Source of the DNA: an uncultured Bacteroides sp.
GTDB lineage: Bacteria; Bacteroidota; Bacteroidia; Bacteroidales; Bacteroidaceae
Assembly (NCBI RefSeq): GCF_963677945.1
Contig: NZ_OY782578.1
Coordinates: 4,245,258-4,309,257, forward strand
Direction: 5' to 3'
DNA length: 64,000 nt
In this document: one piece after another, positions 51,679-61,135 of the stretch
Layout: every line of letters starts with the position of its first letter
Position numbering within the stretch: the stretch's first letter is position 1
Notes under the pieces: model-generated
Seen by the model: the letters and a program-made list of their open reading frames with translations, nothing else
Told to the model about the DNA's origin: nothing
Database searches by the model: none
Translations under genes and position numbers: made by a program

Positions 51679-53634
51679 TCAATGGTTTGATTTTATTTTT
51701 AATAAAATATCAGTCATCAGTTGCGCATTCAACGTCTTATCCAGCGCCTCATACTTAGAGCACTTGCTCTTGTACTCCGGCACAATTTCTTTCATGATCT
51801 TCACAATAGCCATATCATCGAACGAACGGGATGCTTCCAGTAAACGAATTTCGTTTTGGCTTGCAGTCTCGTAATCGTATTCACGAACGTTGGCAATCAT
51901 AATCTTGGGGTGGTGTGTAGGCTTTGTTTGCTCTTCATCGTTCAGCACCTCCTCGAAAAGTTTTTCACCTTCACGAAGTCCTGTGAACTTGATTTCTATA
52001 TCCTTAGCGCCGGAAAGACTGATCATGCGTGAAGCTAGTTGAGTAATCTTTACCGGCTCACCCATGTCGAAAACAAAGATTTCGCCACCTTTACCCATGG
52101 TACCTGCCTCCAACACTAACTTACAAGCCTCAGGAATCAGCATAAAGAAGCGAGTGATGTCCGGATGCGTAACGGTAAGCGGACCGCCCCTCTTTATCTG
52201 TTCACGGAACAGCGGAATTACCGAACCATTGCTTCCCAATACATTACCGAAGCGAGTGGTTACAAACTGAGTAACTCCCTTTACCCTCCCCTCTACAATA
52301 GCCTTATTGAGAGACTGACAGTAAATCTCACAGATACGCTTTGAACACCCCATTACATTGGTTGGGTTCACCGCCTTATCAGTGGAGATCATCACAAACT
52401 TTTTGGTGCCGTACTTCACTGCAAGGTTTGCAATTATACGTGTACCATAAATATTATTCTGAACAGCAATACCCGGGTTATGCTCCATCATGGGCACATG
52501 CTTGTAGGCAGCAGCATGGAACACGTAATCCGGCAGATGCATAGCAAAGATCCTCTCCATGTGTTTCTTGTTAGCAATACTGGAAACAATGGTTTCGCTC
52601 TCAATATCACCGAATTCACGAGCCATCATCAAACGTACAGTGTGCATAGGAGTCTCTGCCTGATCAATAAGAATCATCTTTGCGGGGTTATATATCGCCA
52701 CCTGGCGAGCCATCTCACTACCAATGGAACCGGCAGCACCCGTAATAAGAATCTTCTTACCGGTGAGCAATGTACCAATGGCATCCATATTCACCTCAAT
52801 CTTATCCCGTGGAAGGAGGTCTTCAATGTCCACTTCTTTGAGGTTCCGGGTAGTCAGAGGACTCTTACCATCCCATTCCTCTGCTGCAGGCATCATCATA
52901 ATCTTGATACCGGCAGCAAGGAATTCGTCGATCATGGCTGTATTTTTACGGAACTTCTCATTTTTTAGCGGACATACAAGTAGCACTTTAACCCTCATCC
53001 GCTTCAACTCTTCAGCGATACCATTGCCATTTAATAGAACCTTCTTACCCAGCAAGTAAGTGTTCTTCATTTCCTCAGCATCTGAGATGAAAGCCACCAG
53101 ACGGAATTCCTTTACCTTAACGTTTATAATGCTTAAAGCAAGGCTAATGCCACCCTCCTTGGCACCATAGATGGCAACAGGTTTTGCATTCTCTGCACGG
53201 AAACCATCGTACATACGCTTAACAGCCACACGTTCCAGCCACATAAAGAGTGTAGATACCAGGAATATTCTACAAATGCCCAAAAGATGCGGCATATTGA
53301 TTTCATTGACAGATTCCAGTGCAAAAGAGGCCATGTAGGTAAGCACTGATCCTGTAAATGTAGCAAACGCTACACGCTGCAGGTCTATAAAAGATGAATA
53401 ACGGATAATACCGGCGTATGTACGAAATAGTCGAAATGAAACAGCATAAAGCACAATGCAGATCAGTATGCCGTACGTCATTGGCCAGAATAACTGGGCA
53501 AATTCTAAACCTCCAATTTCAAAGTACTTTGCAACATATCCAGAGAACATTACGATAAGACAATCCAAAGCAAGCACCATCCAATAAGGAAGAGCTTTCT
53601 TAGAAAAATACCAATTGGTAATTCTTGGAATCAT
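51679..53634 (-). CDS. CapD/PglF-type nucleoside-diphosphate-sugar 4,6-dehydratase
   Basis: 651 residues. Four or five transmembrane helices (about 15-130) are followed by a first Rossmann-like domain (IYGAKEGGISLAL) and a second full SDR domain from about 280 (GAAGSIGSEMARQ, AAAYKHVPMMEHNP, STDKAVNPTNVMGCSKR with M-x3-K in place of Y-x3-K, as in PglF-type enzymes). It makes UDP-4-keto-6-deoxy sugars at the membrane for capsule or O-antigen precursors. A fragment of a related gene's 3' end lies at 58414-58507. Framed by repeats R8 and R9. Confidence 0.92.
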   Translation of the reverse strand: MIPRITNWYFSKKALPYWMVLALDCLIVMFSGYVAKYFEIGGLEFAQLFWPMTYGILICIVLYAVSFRLFRTYAGIIRYSSFIDLQRVAFATFTGSVLTYMASFALESVNEINMPHLLGICRIFLVSTLFMWLERVAVKRMYDGFRAENAKPVAIYGAKEGGISLALSIINVKVKEFRLVAFISDAEEMKNTYLLGKKVLLNGNGIAEELKRMRVKVLLVCPLKNEKFRKNTAMIDEFLAAGIKIMMMPAAEEWDGKSPLTTRNLKEVDIEDLLPRDKIEVNMDAIGTLLTGKKILITGAAGSIGSEMARQVAIYNPAKMILIDQAETPMHTVRLMMAREFGDIESETIVSSIANKKHMERIFAMHLPDYVFHAAAYKHVPMMEHNPGIAVQNNIYGTRIIANLAVKYGTKKFVMISTDKAVNPTNVMGCSKRICEIYCQSLNKAIVEGRVKGVTQFVTTRFGNVLGSNGSVIPLFREQIKRGGPLTVTHPDITRFFMLIPEACKLVLEAGTMGKGGEIFVFDMGEPVKITQLASRMISLSGAKDIEIKFTGLREGEKLFEEVLNDEEQTKPTHHPKIMIANVREYDYETASQNEIRLLEASRSFDDMAIVKIMKEIVPEYKSKCSKYEALDKTLNAQLMTDILLKIKSNH

Positions 53635-53671
53635 TTTATATACTTAAATAGTTAGTTTAATAAATTGCAGC

Positions 53672-53679
53672 CAAAGATA
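53672..53679 (-). promoter_or_regulatory. -7 box of the CapD-like gene
   Basis: TATCTTTG on the minus strand, a full TAnnTTTG match, 38 bp before the start codon at 53634. Confidence 0.5.
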
Positions 53680-53790
53680 TCACTATTTCAGAATATATTA
53701 AACATACAATATATTAAAATTACGCCATAATGCTTTGAAACATAATTAAATGGTATTTTTTCATGACTATATTACAAATAAATTATATAT

Positions 53791-54117
53791 AACTTTTTCT
53801 TTTGCCTTGATGCAAATACTTTTTCTTTTGCCTTGATGCAAAAGAAACAAAAAATCAAGGCTGCACGAATTTTACTAAAATCAGGCAGCGTGGAGCTAAA
53901 GGGGGTGAAACTCGCTGCGCTCAAACAGCACCCCCTTCTTAACGCTCCCCACTCCCTGATTTCTTAACGCAAAATTCATGAGGCCGGTCTTGCTGGTCAC
54001 TCGGCTTCGCCATCGTTTGGTGGGGTTGTGGAGCGTGTAGCCGTTGTTCGCTCGGCTTTTGGGTTGGACTTGGCTGCGCCATCGTTCATTAGCTTTGCTT
54101 CGCTCGCTTGTCATTAA
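53791..54117. repeat. Foldback intergenic repeat, copy R9
   Basis: About 325 bp, opposite orientation to R8. Its outer end carries a 26-bp tandem duplication (ACTTTTTCTTTTGCCTTGAT, repeated at 53792 and 53818). Core 53862-53988 with GGGGGTG paired to CACCCCC. Confidence 0.85.
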
Positions 54118-54164
54118 GTTTTTTGGTTGTAATATACACAATTATAAGGCTTTAGAAGAAAACC

Positions 54165-54183
54165 AAAAATGCCGTTTTTTATC
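54165..54183 (+). promoter_or_regulatory. Shared 19-bp leader of vapE-family genes (copy 3)
   Basis: AAAAATGCCGTTTTTTATC, with the same downstream spacing to TTTCTTTG as copy 2 and 48 bp before the start at 54231. Confidence 0.65.
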
Positions 54184-54230
54184 AGGAACAATTCCTGTTT
54201 CTTTGCACACGAAATTAAAAACACATAAAA

Positions 54231-54800
54231 ATGAGCAAAATTATTTCACCAAAAGTTTATTTCAAGAACCTTCCTGAATGGGACGGTACAGATCACCTTA
54301 CAGCCTTTATTAACCGCGTGCAAACCACCAATCAGGAATTGTGGACCGAAACCCTTACCATGTGGATGTGCGGTATCGTAAAATCTGAACTTTCCGGCAA
54401 ACAGTGCAATACCCTCGTACCACTTATTTATGGCGAGCAATCCATAGGAAAGACAACTTTTATCCGTAGCATCCTCCCACCCGAGCTTAGAGAATTCTAC
54501 TCAGAGAAACCAATCGGCACGTACGGCGAAGAAATTAAACCGCCATTCGGGTATGTAATGGTTCACAGCACCAACATGGAATACCCAATTCTTCATGAGG
54601 CGTGGTGTTACAAAGAGATGTATGGAAACACCCAAAAAAGCAAACGTGTTCCATCTGTAATTTATGCCACCAGCTTGCGCCAAGAGGAATGTTGCGAACC
54701 TTTCGTTTATTTCGAAGTAACAAAACAAATCGACAACGAAAGCCCGGTAAACTATGAACAGCTCTACGCACAGATTATACAGAAGCTGAAAGATGAATAA
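54231..54800 (+). CDS. Miniature VapE-like ATPase 2
   Basis: 189 residues, the same length as the copy at 50729. The first 35 residues and the C-terminal 40 are nearly identical between the two, while the middle (about 105-150) has diverged. Walker A is GEQSIGKTT. The Walker B region reads VMVHSTNME, again without the acidic pair. Conservation of both ends but not the middle suggests gene conversion or different partner specificity. It follows repeat R9 and precedes the GDP-fucose genes. Confidence 0.75.
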   Translation: MSKIISPKVYFKNLPEWDGTDHLTAFINRVQTTNQELWTETLTMWMCGIVKSELSGKQCNTLVPLIYGEQSIGKTTFIRSILPPELREFYSEKPIGTYGEEIKPPFGYVMVHSTNMEYPILHEAWCYKEMYGNTQKSKRVPSVIYATSLRQEECCEPFVYFEVTKQIDNESPVNYEQLYAQIIQKLKDE

Positions 54801-54947
54801 TTTTTCTTAGAGGCTAAATAAAAAAGATCATCCATGGTTATTCTCTTTATTATAAAGAATAAAGTAATAAGAATTTCACATATAGAATTTATACTGCAAT
54901 AAAATTCAATAGAATCAAGTATTTATGGCCTATTATTAGAAAGATAT

Positions 54948-54978
54948 TTTTATTACATAAATAAATAACTTATCTTTG
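54948..54978 (+). promoter_or_regulatory. Promoter of the GDP-fucose operon
   Basis: TTTT (54948-54951) in the -33 position, a 19-bp spacer and TATCTTTG (54971-54978), 67 bp before the start codon of gmd at 55045. Confidence 0.7.
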
Positions 54979-55044
54979 CAGAAAATTTAATATAAGCTTA
55001 TCATTAACAGATATCTTATATTTATAAATACAAAACAAAGAAAT

Positions 55045-56112
55045 ATGAAAAAAGCATTAATTTCAGGTATCACCGGTCAGGACGGTTCATTTTTAGCTGA
55101 ATTTTTATTAAAAAAAGGATATGAAGTTCATGGCATACTTCGCCGTTCATCTTCTTTCAATACAGGACGCATCGAACATCTATATTTTGAAGAATGGGTA
55201 CGTGACATGAAACAACAACGAACCATCAATCTTCATTATGGAGATATGACAGATTCCAGCTCTCTTATACGTATCATCCAACAAGTACAACCTGATGAGA
55301 TATATAATCTGGCAGCTCAAAGTCATGTAAAGGTAAGTTTTGATGTTCCTGAATATACAGCCGAAGCTGATGCTGTAGGAACTCTCCGTATGCTGGAAGC
55401 TGTTCGTATTCTAGGCTTAGAAAATAAAACAAAAATATATCAGGCTTCTACTTCCGAACTTTTTGGTTTGGTGCAGGAAGTTCCACAAAAGGAAACTACA
55501 CCTTTTTATCCACGCAGTCCATACGGTGTTGCTAAACAATACGGCTTTTGGATTACAAAGAACTATCGTGAATCTTATGGCATGTTTGCAGTAAACGGAA
55601 TCTTGTTTAATCATGAAAGTGAACGTCGTGGAGAAACATTCGTTACCAGAAAAATTTCTCTGGCTGTCGCCCGTATCAAACAAGGTGTACAAGATAAGCT
55701 TTATATGGGTAACCTTGATTCACAACGCGACTGGGGTTATGCTAAAGATTATGTAGAGTGTATGTGGTTGATTCTACAACATGACACTCCAGAAGATTTT
55801 GTGATTGCTACCGGAGAAATGCATACCGTGCGAGAGTTCTGCACACTTGCTTTCAAAGAAGTAGACATTGAGCTTCGTTGGGAAGGTGAAGGAATTGACG
55901 AAAAAGGTATTGACGTGGCTACCGGTCGTGCATTGGTAGAAGTGGATCCTAAATATTTCCGTCCGGCTGAGGTTGAGCAATTATTAGGTGATCCTACAAA
56001 AGCAAGAACATTACTTGGCTGGAATCCTACACAAACATCATTCCCTGAGTTGGTAAAGATCATGGTACAACATGATATGGAAAAAGTCAGAAAGTTGATC
56101 GCAAATAAATAA
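55045..56112 (+). CDS. gmd: GDP-mannose 4,6-dehydratase
   Basis: 355 residues. The NADP-binding motif is [15 protein letters not shown] (8-22), with catalytic STSELFG and YGVAKQYG (Y-x3-K) and the substrate loop [15 protein letters not shown]. It converts GDP-D-mannose to GDP-4-keto-6-deoxy-D-mannose, the first step to GDP-L-fucose. The next gene starts on the last base of its stop codon. The intracellular enzyme is full length for the family. Confidence 0.95.
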   Translation: MKKALISGITGQDGSFLAEFLLKKGYEVHGILRRSSSFNTGRIEHLYFEEWVRDMKQQRTINLHYGDMTDSSSLIRIIQQVQPDEIYNLAAQSHVKVSFDVPEYTAEADAVGTLRMLEAVRILGLENKTKIYQASTSELFGLVQEVPQKETTPFYPRSPYGVAKQYGFWITKNYRESYGMFAVNGILFNHESERRGETFVTRKISLAVARIKQGVQDKLYMGNLDSQRDWGYAKDYVECMWLILQHDTPEDFVIATGEMHTVREFCTLAFKEVDIELRWEGEGIDEKGIDVATGRALVEVDPKYFRPAEVEQLLGDPTKARTLLGWNPTQTSFPELVKIMVQHDMEKVRKLIANK

Positions 56113-57200
56113 TGATGAAAAAAGATGCAAAGATTTTTGTAGCCGGACACCGTGGACTTGTAGGTTCGGCTATTCTAAATAATCTGAAGAAAAAAGGATA
56201 TACTAATTTCGTTCTTCGTACTCATAAGGAGCTTGATTTATGTAATCAGGCTGCTGTAACTGAGTTTTTTGACCAGGAGAAGCCCGAATATGTATTTTTG
56301 GCAGCCGCACACGTAGGCGGTATTGTTGCGAATAGCCTTTACAGAGCCGATTTTATTTATCGCAATCTGGAAATTCAGAATAATGTAATATACAATTCAT
56401 TCCGTACCGGAGTAAAGAAGTTGCTGTTTCTTGGCAGTACTTGTATTTATCCGGGAAATGCTCCCCAACCAATGAAGGAAGATTGCCTTCTTTCTTCTGA
56501 ATTGGAATATACCAACGAGCCTTATGCATTGGCCAAAATTGCCGGACTAAAAATGTGTGAAAGCTTTAACTTGCAGTATAACACAAACTATATAGCGGTA
56601 ATGCCAACCAATCTTTATGGCCCGAATGATAATTTTAACCTGGAACGCAGTCATGTATTGCCGGCTTTAATCAGAAAGGCACACTTAGGTAAACAGCTAA
56701 TGGCAGGTAACTGGGATGAAATCCGCAAGGATTTTAATACTGCTCCAGTAGAAGGTGTAGATGGAAATGCCAGTCAGGAAGCAATTTTTGAAAAACTAAA
56801 TAAATATGGCATTACCCAATCTGCCAACGGAAAAGTAAATGTAGAGATATGGGGCACAGGTGCTCCCCTACGCGAATTTCTTTGGAGTGAAGATATGGCC
56901 GATGCTTGTGTCTTCATTATGGAAAATGTAGATTTTGCAGATCTCAAAGGAAAAAGCAAGGAAGTACGTAATTGCCATATTAACATAGGTACAGGAAAAG
57001 AGCTTTCTATCAAAGAACTTGCTTACCTGGTTGCAGAAAAAGTCGGCTTCGAAGGAAACATTGTTTTCAATTCCGATAAACCGGACGGAACAATGCGCAA
57101 GCTAACTGATCCTTCTAAACTTCACGGCCTGGGCTGGAAGCACAAAGTTGAATTGGAAGATGGTATTGCAATGATATATGATTGGTATAAAAACAAATGA
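56112..57200 (+). CDS. fcl: GDP-L-fucose synthase
   Basis: 362 residues. Motifs are [12 protein letters not shown] (NADP-binding), [25 protein letters not shown] (catalytic Y-x3-K), [19 protein letters not shown] and the C-terminal [13 protein letters not shown]. It epimerises and reduces GDP-4-keto-6-deoxymannose to GDP-L-fucose. It overlaps gmd by 1 bp (TAATG), so the pair is co-translated. A second ATG 3 bp later is equally possible as start. A strong terminator follows directly. Confidence 0.95.
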   Translation: MMKKDAKIFVAGHRGLVGSAILNNLKKKGYTNFVLRTHKELDLCNQAAVTEFFDQEKPEYVFLAAAHVGGIVANSLYRADFIYRNLEIQNNVIYNSFRTGVKKLLFLGSTCIYPGNAPQPMKEDCLLSSELEYTNEPYALAKIAGLKMCESFNLQYNTNYIAVMPTNLYGPNDNFNLERSHVLPALIRKAHLGKQLMAGNWDEIRKDFNTAPVEGVDGNASQEAIFEKLNKYGITQSANGKVNVEIWGTGAPLREFLWSEDMADACVFIMENVDFADLKGKSKEVRNCHINIGTGKELSIKELAYLVAEKVGFEGNIVFNSDKPDGTMRKLTDPSKLHGLGWKHKVELEDGIAMIYDWYKNK

Positions 57201-57202
57201 TA

Positions 57203-57239
57203 AAAAAATCCCCGAAATCAAAAGATTCCGGGGATTTTT
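57203..57239. terminator. Bidirectional terminator between fcl and manC
   Basis: AAAATCCCCG and CGGGGATTTT around a short stem-loop (AATC / GATT pair inside), with A and T runs on both sides, between convergent genes. Confidence 0.92.
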
Positions 57240-57270
57240 ACATATATCCTAATTAACCAAAAGACATTAT

Positions 57271-58323
57271 TTACAAGCTGGTACTAAACTCCTTTATCCG
57301 TTGTTCCTCTTCCAGCTTACAGATAAGCAATGTATCATCCTGTTCCGCCACAATGTAACCATCCAGGCCCTGAATCACTACTTTCTTTTCCTGAGCAACG
57401 TGCACCATACAGTTTGAGCTATCATACAACTTAACCGTACCAATTGCAGCATTACCCGAAGCATCCCGAGGAAGCAAGCCACGTAGAGCACCCCATGTAC
57501 CTAAGTCGGACCATCCAAACTCGGCAGGAACCACATAAATCTCCTCCGCATTCTCCATCACTGCATAGTCAATAGAGATATTCTCACAGTCGGAAAAGAA
57601 ACGGTTGATTACCTCAGCTTCACGTTCCGTGTAAAAGTCTGTATAAATCTTATCAAATATCTCAGCAATCCCCGGAGCATATATCCGTAGAGCAGCAGAG
57701 ATTGTCTTCACATTCCAGACAAAGATACCCGCATTCCAAAGATAATTCCCGGCAGCTAAGTATTTCTCAGCAGTAGCCTTGTCAGGCTTTTCCTTAAACG
57801 CCTCTACACGACAAATTTCCTTATCCAAAGCCACCGCTTCCCCTGCAGCAATATATCCATATCCCGTTTCCGGACGATTAGGCTTCATACCCAGTGTAAC
57901 AATCGCATCACCATTCTCCGTGAACGCCAGAGCCTTCTTTATGATCCGTTGAAACTCAGTAGTATTTATCACTAGCTGATCCGAAGGAGTAACCACAATA
58001 TTCGCATTAGGGTGGCGCATCTTTATTTTCCAGGAAACATACGCAATACACGGTGCCGTGTTACGCATACACGGTTCTGCAAGAATGTTACATTCCGGTA
58101 TTTGCGGCAACTGTTCCTTTACTATCTCCGTATACTTTGCAGAAGTAACCACCCAGATATTCTCCGGAGGGCATACCCCATCGAATCGTTCTGCAGTAAG
58201 CTGAATCAATGTTTTTCCACACCCCATCACATCAATAAACTGCTTAGGACATTCCGGAGTACTCATTGGCCAGAAACGGCTTCCTATGCCACCAGCCATA
58301 ATAACTACATGCGTATTTTTCAT
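57271..58323 (-). CDS. manC: Mannose-1-phosphate guanylyltransferase
   Basis: 350 residues. The nucleotidyl-transferase core has MAGGIGSRFWPMSTPECPKQ at the start, TPSDQLV, FKEKPD and NAGIFVW, as in ManC. The family's C-terminal isomerase domain is absent, so it makes GDP-mannose from mannose-1-phosphate only. It supplies the substrate for gmd/fcl, encoded convergently next door. Confidence 0.93.
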   Translation of the reverse strand: MKNTHVVIMAGGIGSRFWPMSTPECPKQFIDVMGCGKTLIQLTAERFDGVCPPENIWVVTSAKYTEIVKEQLPQIPECNILAEPCMRNTAPCIAYVSWKIKMRHPNANIVVTPSDQLVINTTEFQRIIKKALAFTENGDAIVTLGMKPNRPETGYGYIAAGEAVALDKEICRVEAFKEKPDKATAEKYLAAGNYLWNAGIFVWNVKTISAALRIYAPGIAEIFDKIYTDFYTEREAEVINRFFSDCENISIDYAVMENAEEIYVVPAEFGWSDLGTWGALRGLLPRDASGNAAIGTVKLYDSSNCMVHVAQEKKVVIQGLDGYIVAEQDDTLLICKLEEEQRIKEFSTSL

Positions 58324-58413
58324 AGAAATATATTATTTTATAAATAACAAAACCATTTATCTTATATAATTATAAAATAACTTCGGTTTATTAGTATGCC
58401 ACAAAAAAACGAG

Positions 58414-58507
58414 TTCAATAGGTTGAATTTATTTTTAATAAGATATCAGTCATCAGTTGCGCATTCAAGGTTTTATCCAACACTTCAGACTTGGAGCACT
58501 CACTCTT
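58414..58507 (-). pseudogene. Remnant of a CapD-type gene 3' end
   Basis: About 94 bp matching the 3' end of the CapD-type gene at 51680-51780 (ATCAGTCATCAGTTGCGCATT is shared), with about 15 percent differences. No start or domain remains. It lies just upstream of manC and at the border to the polysaccharide operon. Confidence 0.8.
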
Positions 58508-58590
58508 ATACTCCGGACATTGAGCATTCGTGAGACATAGAGAGGGAAGATGCCATCCATACTACCTGATTGACTATCCATGCCAATTAG

Positions 58591-59067
58591 TTACTCGATG
58601 TTTCTGTGAAGATCACCAAGACTGTTGGAAAAGGATGCTTGTGATGGGTCTTGTGCTTGCTTTGACTTAAACTCATCGTAGGTTTCGCTACCGTCTTGAC
58701 CAAATTTTCCATACTTTGCTTCGTAGATGACAGTTGGCTCTATTACCTCAACTGTGTGCCAAACGCCAGCAGGAACTTGGCATCCGAAATTACCTTCTGA
58801 AGGGCAGATGCGATAACGAGCAATTTCATTGCTTTCATCATCATATAGCACTTCATCGAATCGTCCGCAAAGGCAGATGACGTTTTCAGATGAGATGGGA
58901 TGACGATGGATGGGAACGACTGTGCCTGGGAGCATAGCGTTCAACATACGCTGAGAACCATCGTCTGCATTGGTACGCAAATCATAATTCTGGCGCATTC
59001 TCTCTGAAGCCTTAGTTTGTTCAAAGAGATTGTTCAGAAGGTTTTGGTCTATTATCAGTTTCTCCAT
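58591..59067 (-). CDS. wbuC: WbuC-family cupin
   Basis: 158 residues. The cupin motif region has MLPGTVVPIHRHPISSENVI (metal-binding His residues) and the second strand VPAGVWHTVEVIEPTVIYEA. WbuC-family proteins are encoded in O-antigen clusters; their reaction is not known. It lies at the downstream end of the minus-strand polysaccharide genes, 126 bp after the PIG-L gene. Confidence 0.85.
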   Translation of the reverse strand: MEKLIIDQNLLNNLFEQTKASERMRQNYDLRTNADDGSQRMLNAMLPGTVVPIHRHPISSENVICLCGRFDEVLYDDESNEIARYRICPSEGNFGCQVPAGVWHTVEVIEPTVIYEAKYGKFGQDGSETYDEFKSKQAQDPSQASFSNSLGDLHRNIE

Positions 59068-59193
59068 GTCTGTCTTTTTGTTTGCCGCATTGAGGCCAAA
59101 ATAGGTATGAGTAAAATACCCATACCGCTTTCAAATACTTAATTTGTTTTCCTTGATTATGAGCACTCCCCTAAACAAGGGAGTTAGAGAAGG

Positions 59194-59871
59194 CTAATAT
59201 GCTCTCAGCACCACCTCAAATGCCTCACTATACTCCTGCCCCCACTGACCGCCTCGCATAGCGGCAAGAGCAGTGATATACTCTGCACTTCTTGGATGTG
59301 GATAAGGACGCATTACGCCACGGTACATAGAAAGGGCCTTAATCTTGGCATCTACACCATCTTTACCGACTTCTACATAACAGTTAGGATTGAATGTGAC
59401 CATGGCATTGTTTATCTTCCACTCAGTACATGAAGGAACTTCCATGTACCAAAACTCCTTCACACGCTTCACCTCCGGCCTGCGCTGAAAGAAACGGATT
59501 GCCTCCTGACACGCCATCGAGGTCTGCAAGTGATCGTTGTTCGTGTCAGCAGGATGATGGGTGATGATTACATCAGGTTCACTCTCCTTGATCGCACTCT
59601 CGATGAACTGCACCAATTTCAAATGAGGCACAGTATTCATCTCGATATTAGGAAATGTTCCTTCATATATTTTATTCACACCAAGGAACTTGTTTGATGC
59701 ATTCGTATCGTTCTCCAGCTCATTGTCTTCTGGACGGAATGCACGAGCTTTAGCCTCAGTACACATAACGCAAACGTCAACTGTGTGGCCCTCGCGAGCC
59801 CATTTCCACATGGAAGCGCCAGCTCCGAGCGTTTCGTCATCGGGGTGCGCTACAACTAATAAGTATTTCAT
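59194..59871 (-). CDS. PIG-L-family deacetylase
   Basis: 225 residues. The zinc-binding AHPDDETLGAG (8-18) and HHPADTNNDHLQTS motifs are complete, with a C-terminal HPRSAEYI. PIG-L enzymes remove acetyl from GlcNAc in sugar-lipid or nucleotide-sugar intermediates. Next to a GNAT acetyltransferase (8-bp gap), it could form a deacetylate-then-acylate pair on an amino sugar. Confidence 0.88.
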   Translation of the reverse strand: MKYLLVVAHPDDETLGAGASMWKWAREGHTVDVCVMCTEAKARAFRPEDNELENDTNASNKFLGVNKIYEGTFPNIEMNTVPHLKLVQFIESAIKESEPDVIITHHPADTNNDHLQTSMACQEAIRFFQRRPEVKRVKEFWYMEVPSCTEWKINNAMVTFNPNCYVEVGKDGVDAKIKALSMYRGVMRPYPHPRSAEYITALAAMRGGQWGQEYSEAFEVVLRAY

Positions 59872-59878
59872 AATGTTT

Positions 59879-60304
59879 CTATTTTATATCGTATTCGTAA
59901 TAATTCGTGCTATACAATTTGAATCCCAATGCCTGATACAGCCCATTGGCAGCCACACGCCTTGGGTTCGAGGTCAGGTGCAATTTCTCGCAACCGAAGC
60001 GTTTTGCCTCCGTCAGGATTTGCTCCATCAGTCGGCGACCAAGGCCCATTCCGCGGCACTCGCACAACGCCACCACCACTTCTACTGCACCCAAGGTGAA
60101 CTCAGGCGTATGACTCACGCACAACGTAGCCGTAGCCACGATGTGGCCCTCCTTTCGGATGATGTACACATGGCTGTCCGCATCCTCACATACCGCCCGC
60201 TGTTTCTCCTCCGAGCAGTATGACGTTGCCGACAGCTCATGCATCAGCCTGTCCATGTCCTGCACATCCTGTGCGGTATAACATGTAAGTTCTTCTATCG
60301 TCAT
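59879..60304 (-). CDS. GNAT-family N-acetyltransferase
   Basis: 141 residues. The acetyl-CoA site is VVALCECRGMGLGRRLMEQI (R/Q-x-x-G-x-G/A), and the C-terminal strand NGLYQALGFKLYSTNYYEYD completes the GNAT fold. It probably acetylates an amino sugar or a small molecule of the polysaccharide pathway. Confidence 0.85.
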   Translation of the reverse strand: MTIEELTCYTAQDVQDMDRLMHELSATSYCSEEKQRAVCEDADSHVYIIRKEGHIVATATLCVSHTPEFTLGAVEVVVALCECRGMGLGRRLMEQILTEAKRFGCEKLHLTSNPRRVAANGLYQALGFKLYSTNYYEYDIK

Positions 60305-60337
60305 GATTTCAAATGTCTCAGGCTATTACAGCCTTTG

Positions 60338-60535
60338 TTAATGATAACATACAGCACAACCTATTGCGGCTCCCAAGGTATTGTGTATCACATCGTCTGT
60401 TTCGAACAAACCTCTGCTTAATACCAACTGCAAAAACTCAATGCACACAGAAAGAAAGCAACTGCAGGCAATCACCTGCCACCATTTATGCCCATATCCC
60501 TTTAGCAGCAAACCTATAGGGATAAACAATACCAC
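60338..60535 (-). pseudogene. N-terminally truncated VanZ-like gene
   Basis: About 65 residues, VLFIPIGLLLKGYGHKWWQV through FETDDVIHNTLGAAIGCAV, matching the C-terminal half of VanZ-like membrane proteins (LFIPLG, SIEFLQL and DDVIHNTLGAxIG). The N-terminal helices are lost at the junction with the nucleotidyltransferase remnant. Confidence 0.75.
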
Positions 60536-61132
60536 ATCCTTTCTGTACTTCTTCCTTCAGAATTACTTCTATCCTTTTATTCGACCTGTGGGCATAATCT
60601 TCAATAAAGTCATAATGATTTTCGATAGTCACGCCCTCAAACGAGAACACCGAGTGTCTATGGTGGCTGTTATCAATCTCAATGCCCAGCTTATCATGCA
60701 CCATCTGGTCTGCAAATGCATGCAAACCAAAGTTGTAGGAGTCCACATCACCCACCGGACGATGCTCAGGTTTAGGATAGTTTAGCGACAGGCCATAGCC
60801 TTTCAGCACCATCAACTTGATACCCTGCCAATCATAAAAATGCGCAAGCTTACCAATAGCCTTTCTGTGCTCCTCGTAGCATGACTCCATATAACTCACC
60901 TGCCCCAACTAATCCATTAATGTATCCATATCAGGACGTTGGCTGGCAGGCAAGTGCTCTATGGCATCGAAGCATACGCCCAATACTCCTTGGGCTGTAG
61001 CAAGATCCATAACAAGGCTCCATATTTCTTGATCTATCGCATTCTGCTTCAAGCTTCGGTTCGCCCCTCGTTACTGAGTGATATTTTTAATAGGTCTAAA
61101 ACTATATTTTGAGCTAATTCCTTTTTTGACAT
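60486..61132 (-). pseudogene. Broken nucleotidyltransferase-like gene (NTP_transf_5 type)
   Basis: From an ATG at 61132 the protein reads MSKKELAQNIVLDLLKISLS, then breaks with a frameshift near 61055, resumes LKQNAIDQEIWSLVMDLATA, meets a stop at about 60910, and continues as LMVLKGYGLSLNYPKPEHRP with VGDVDS, the pattern of the NTP_transf_5 family. It ends where the VanZ-like remnant begins. Dead gene with three lesions. Confidence 0.8.
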
Positions 61133-61135
61133 TTT

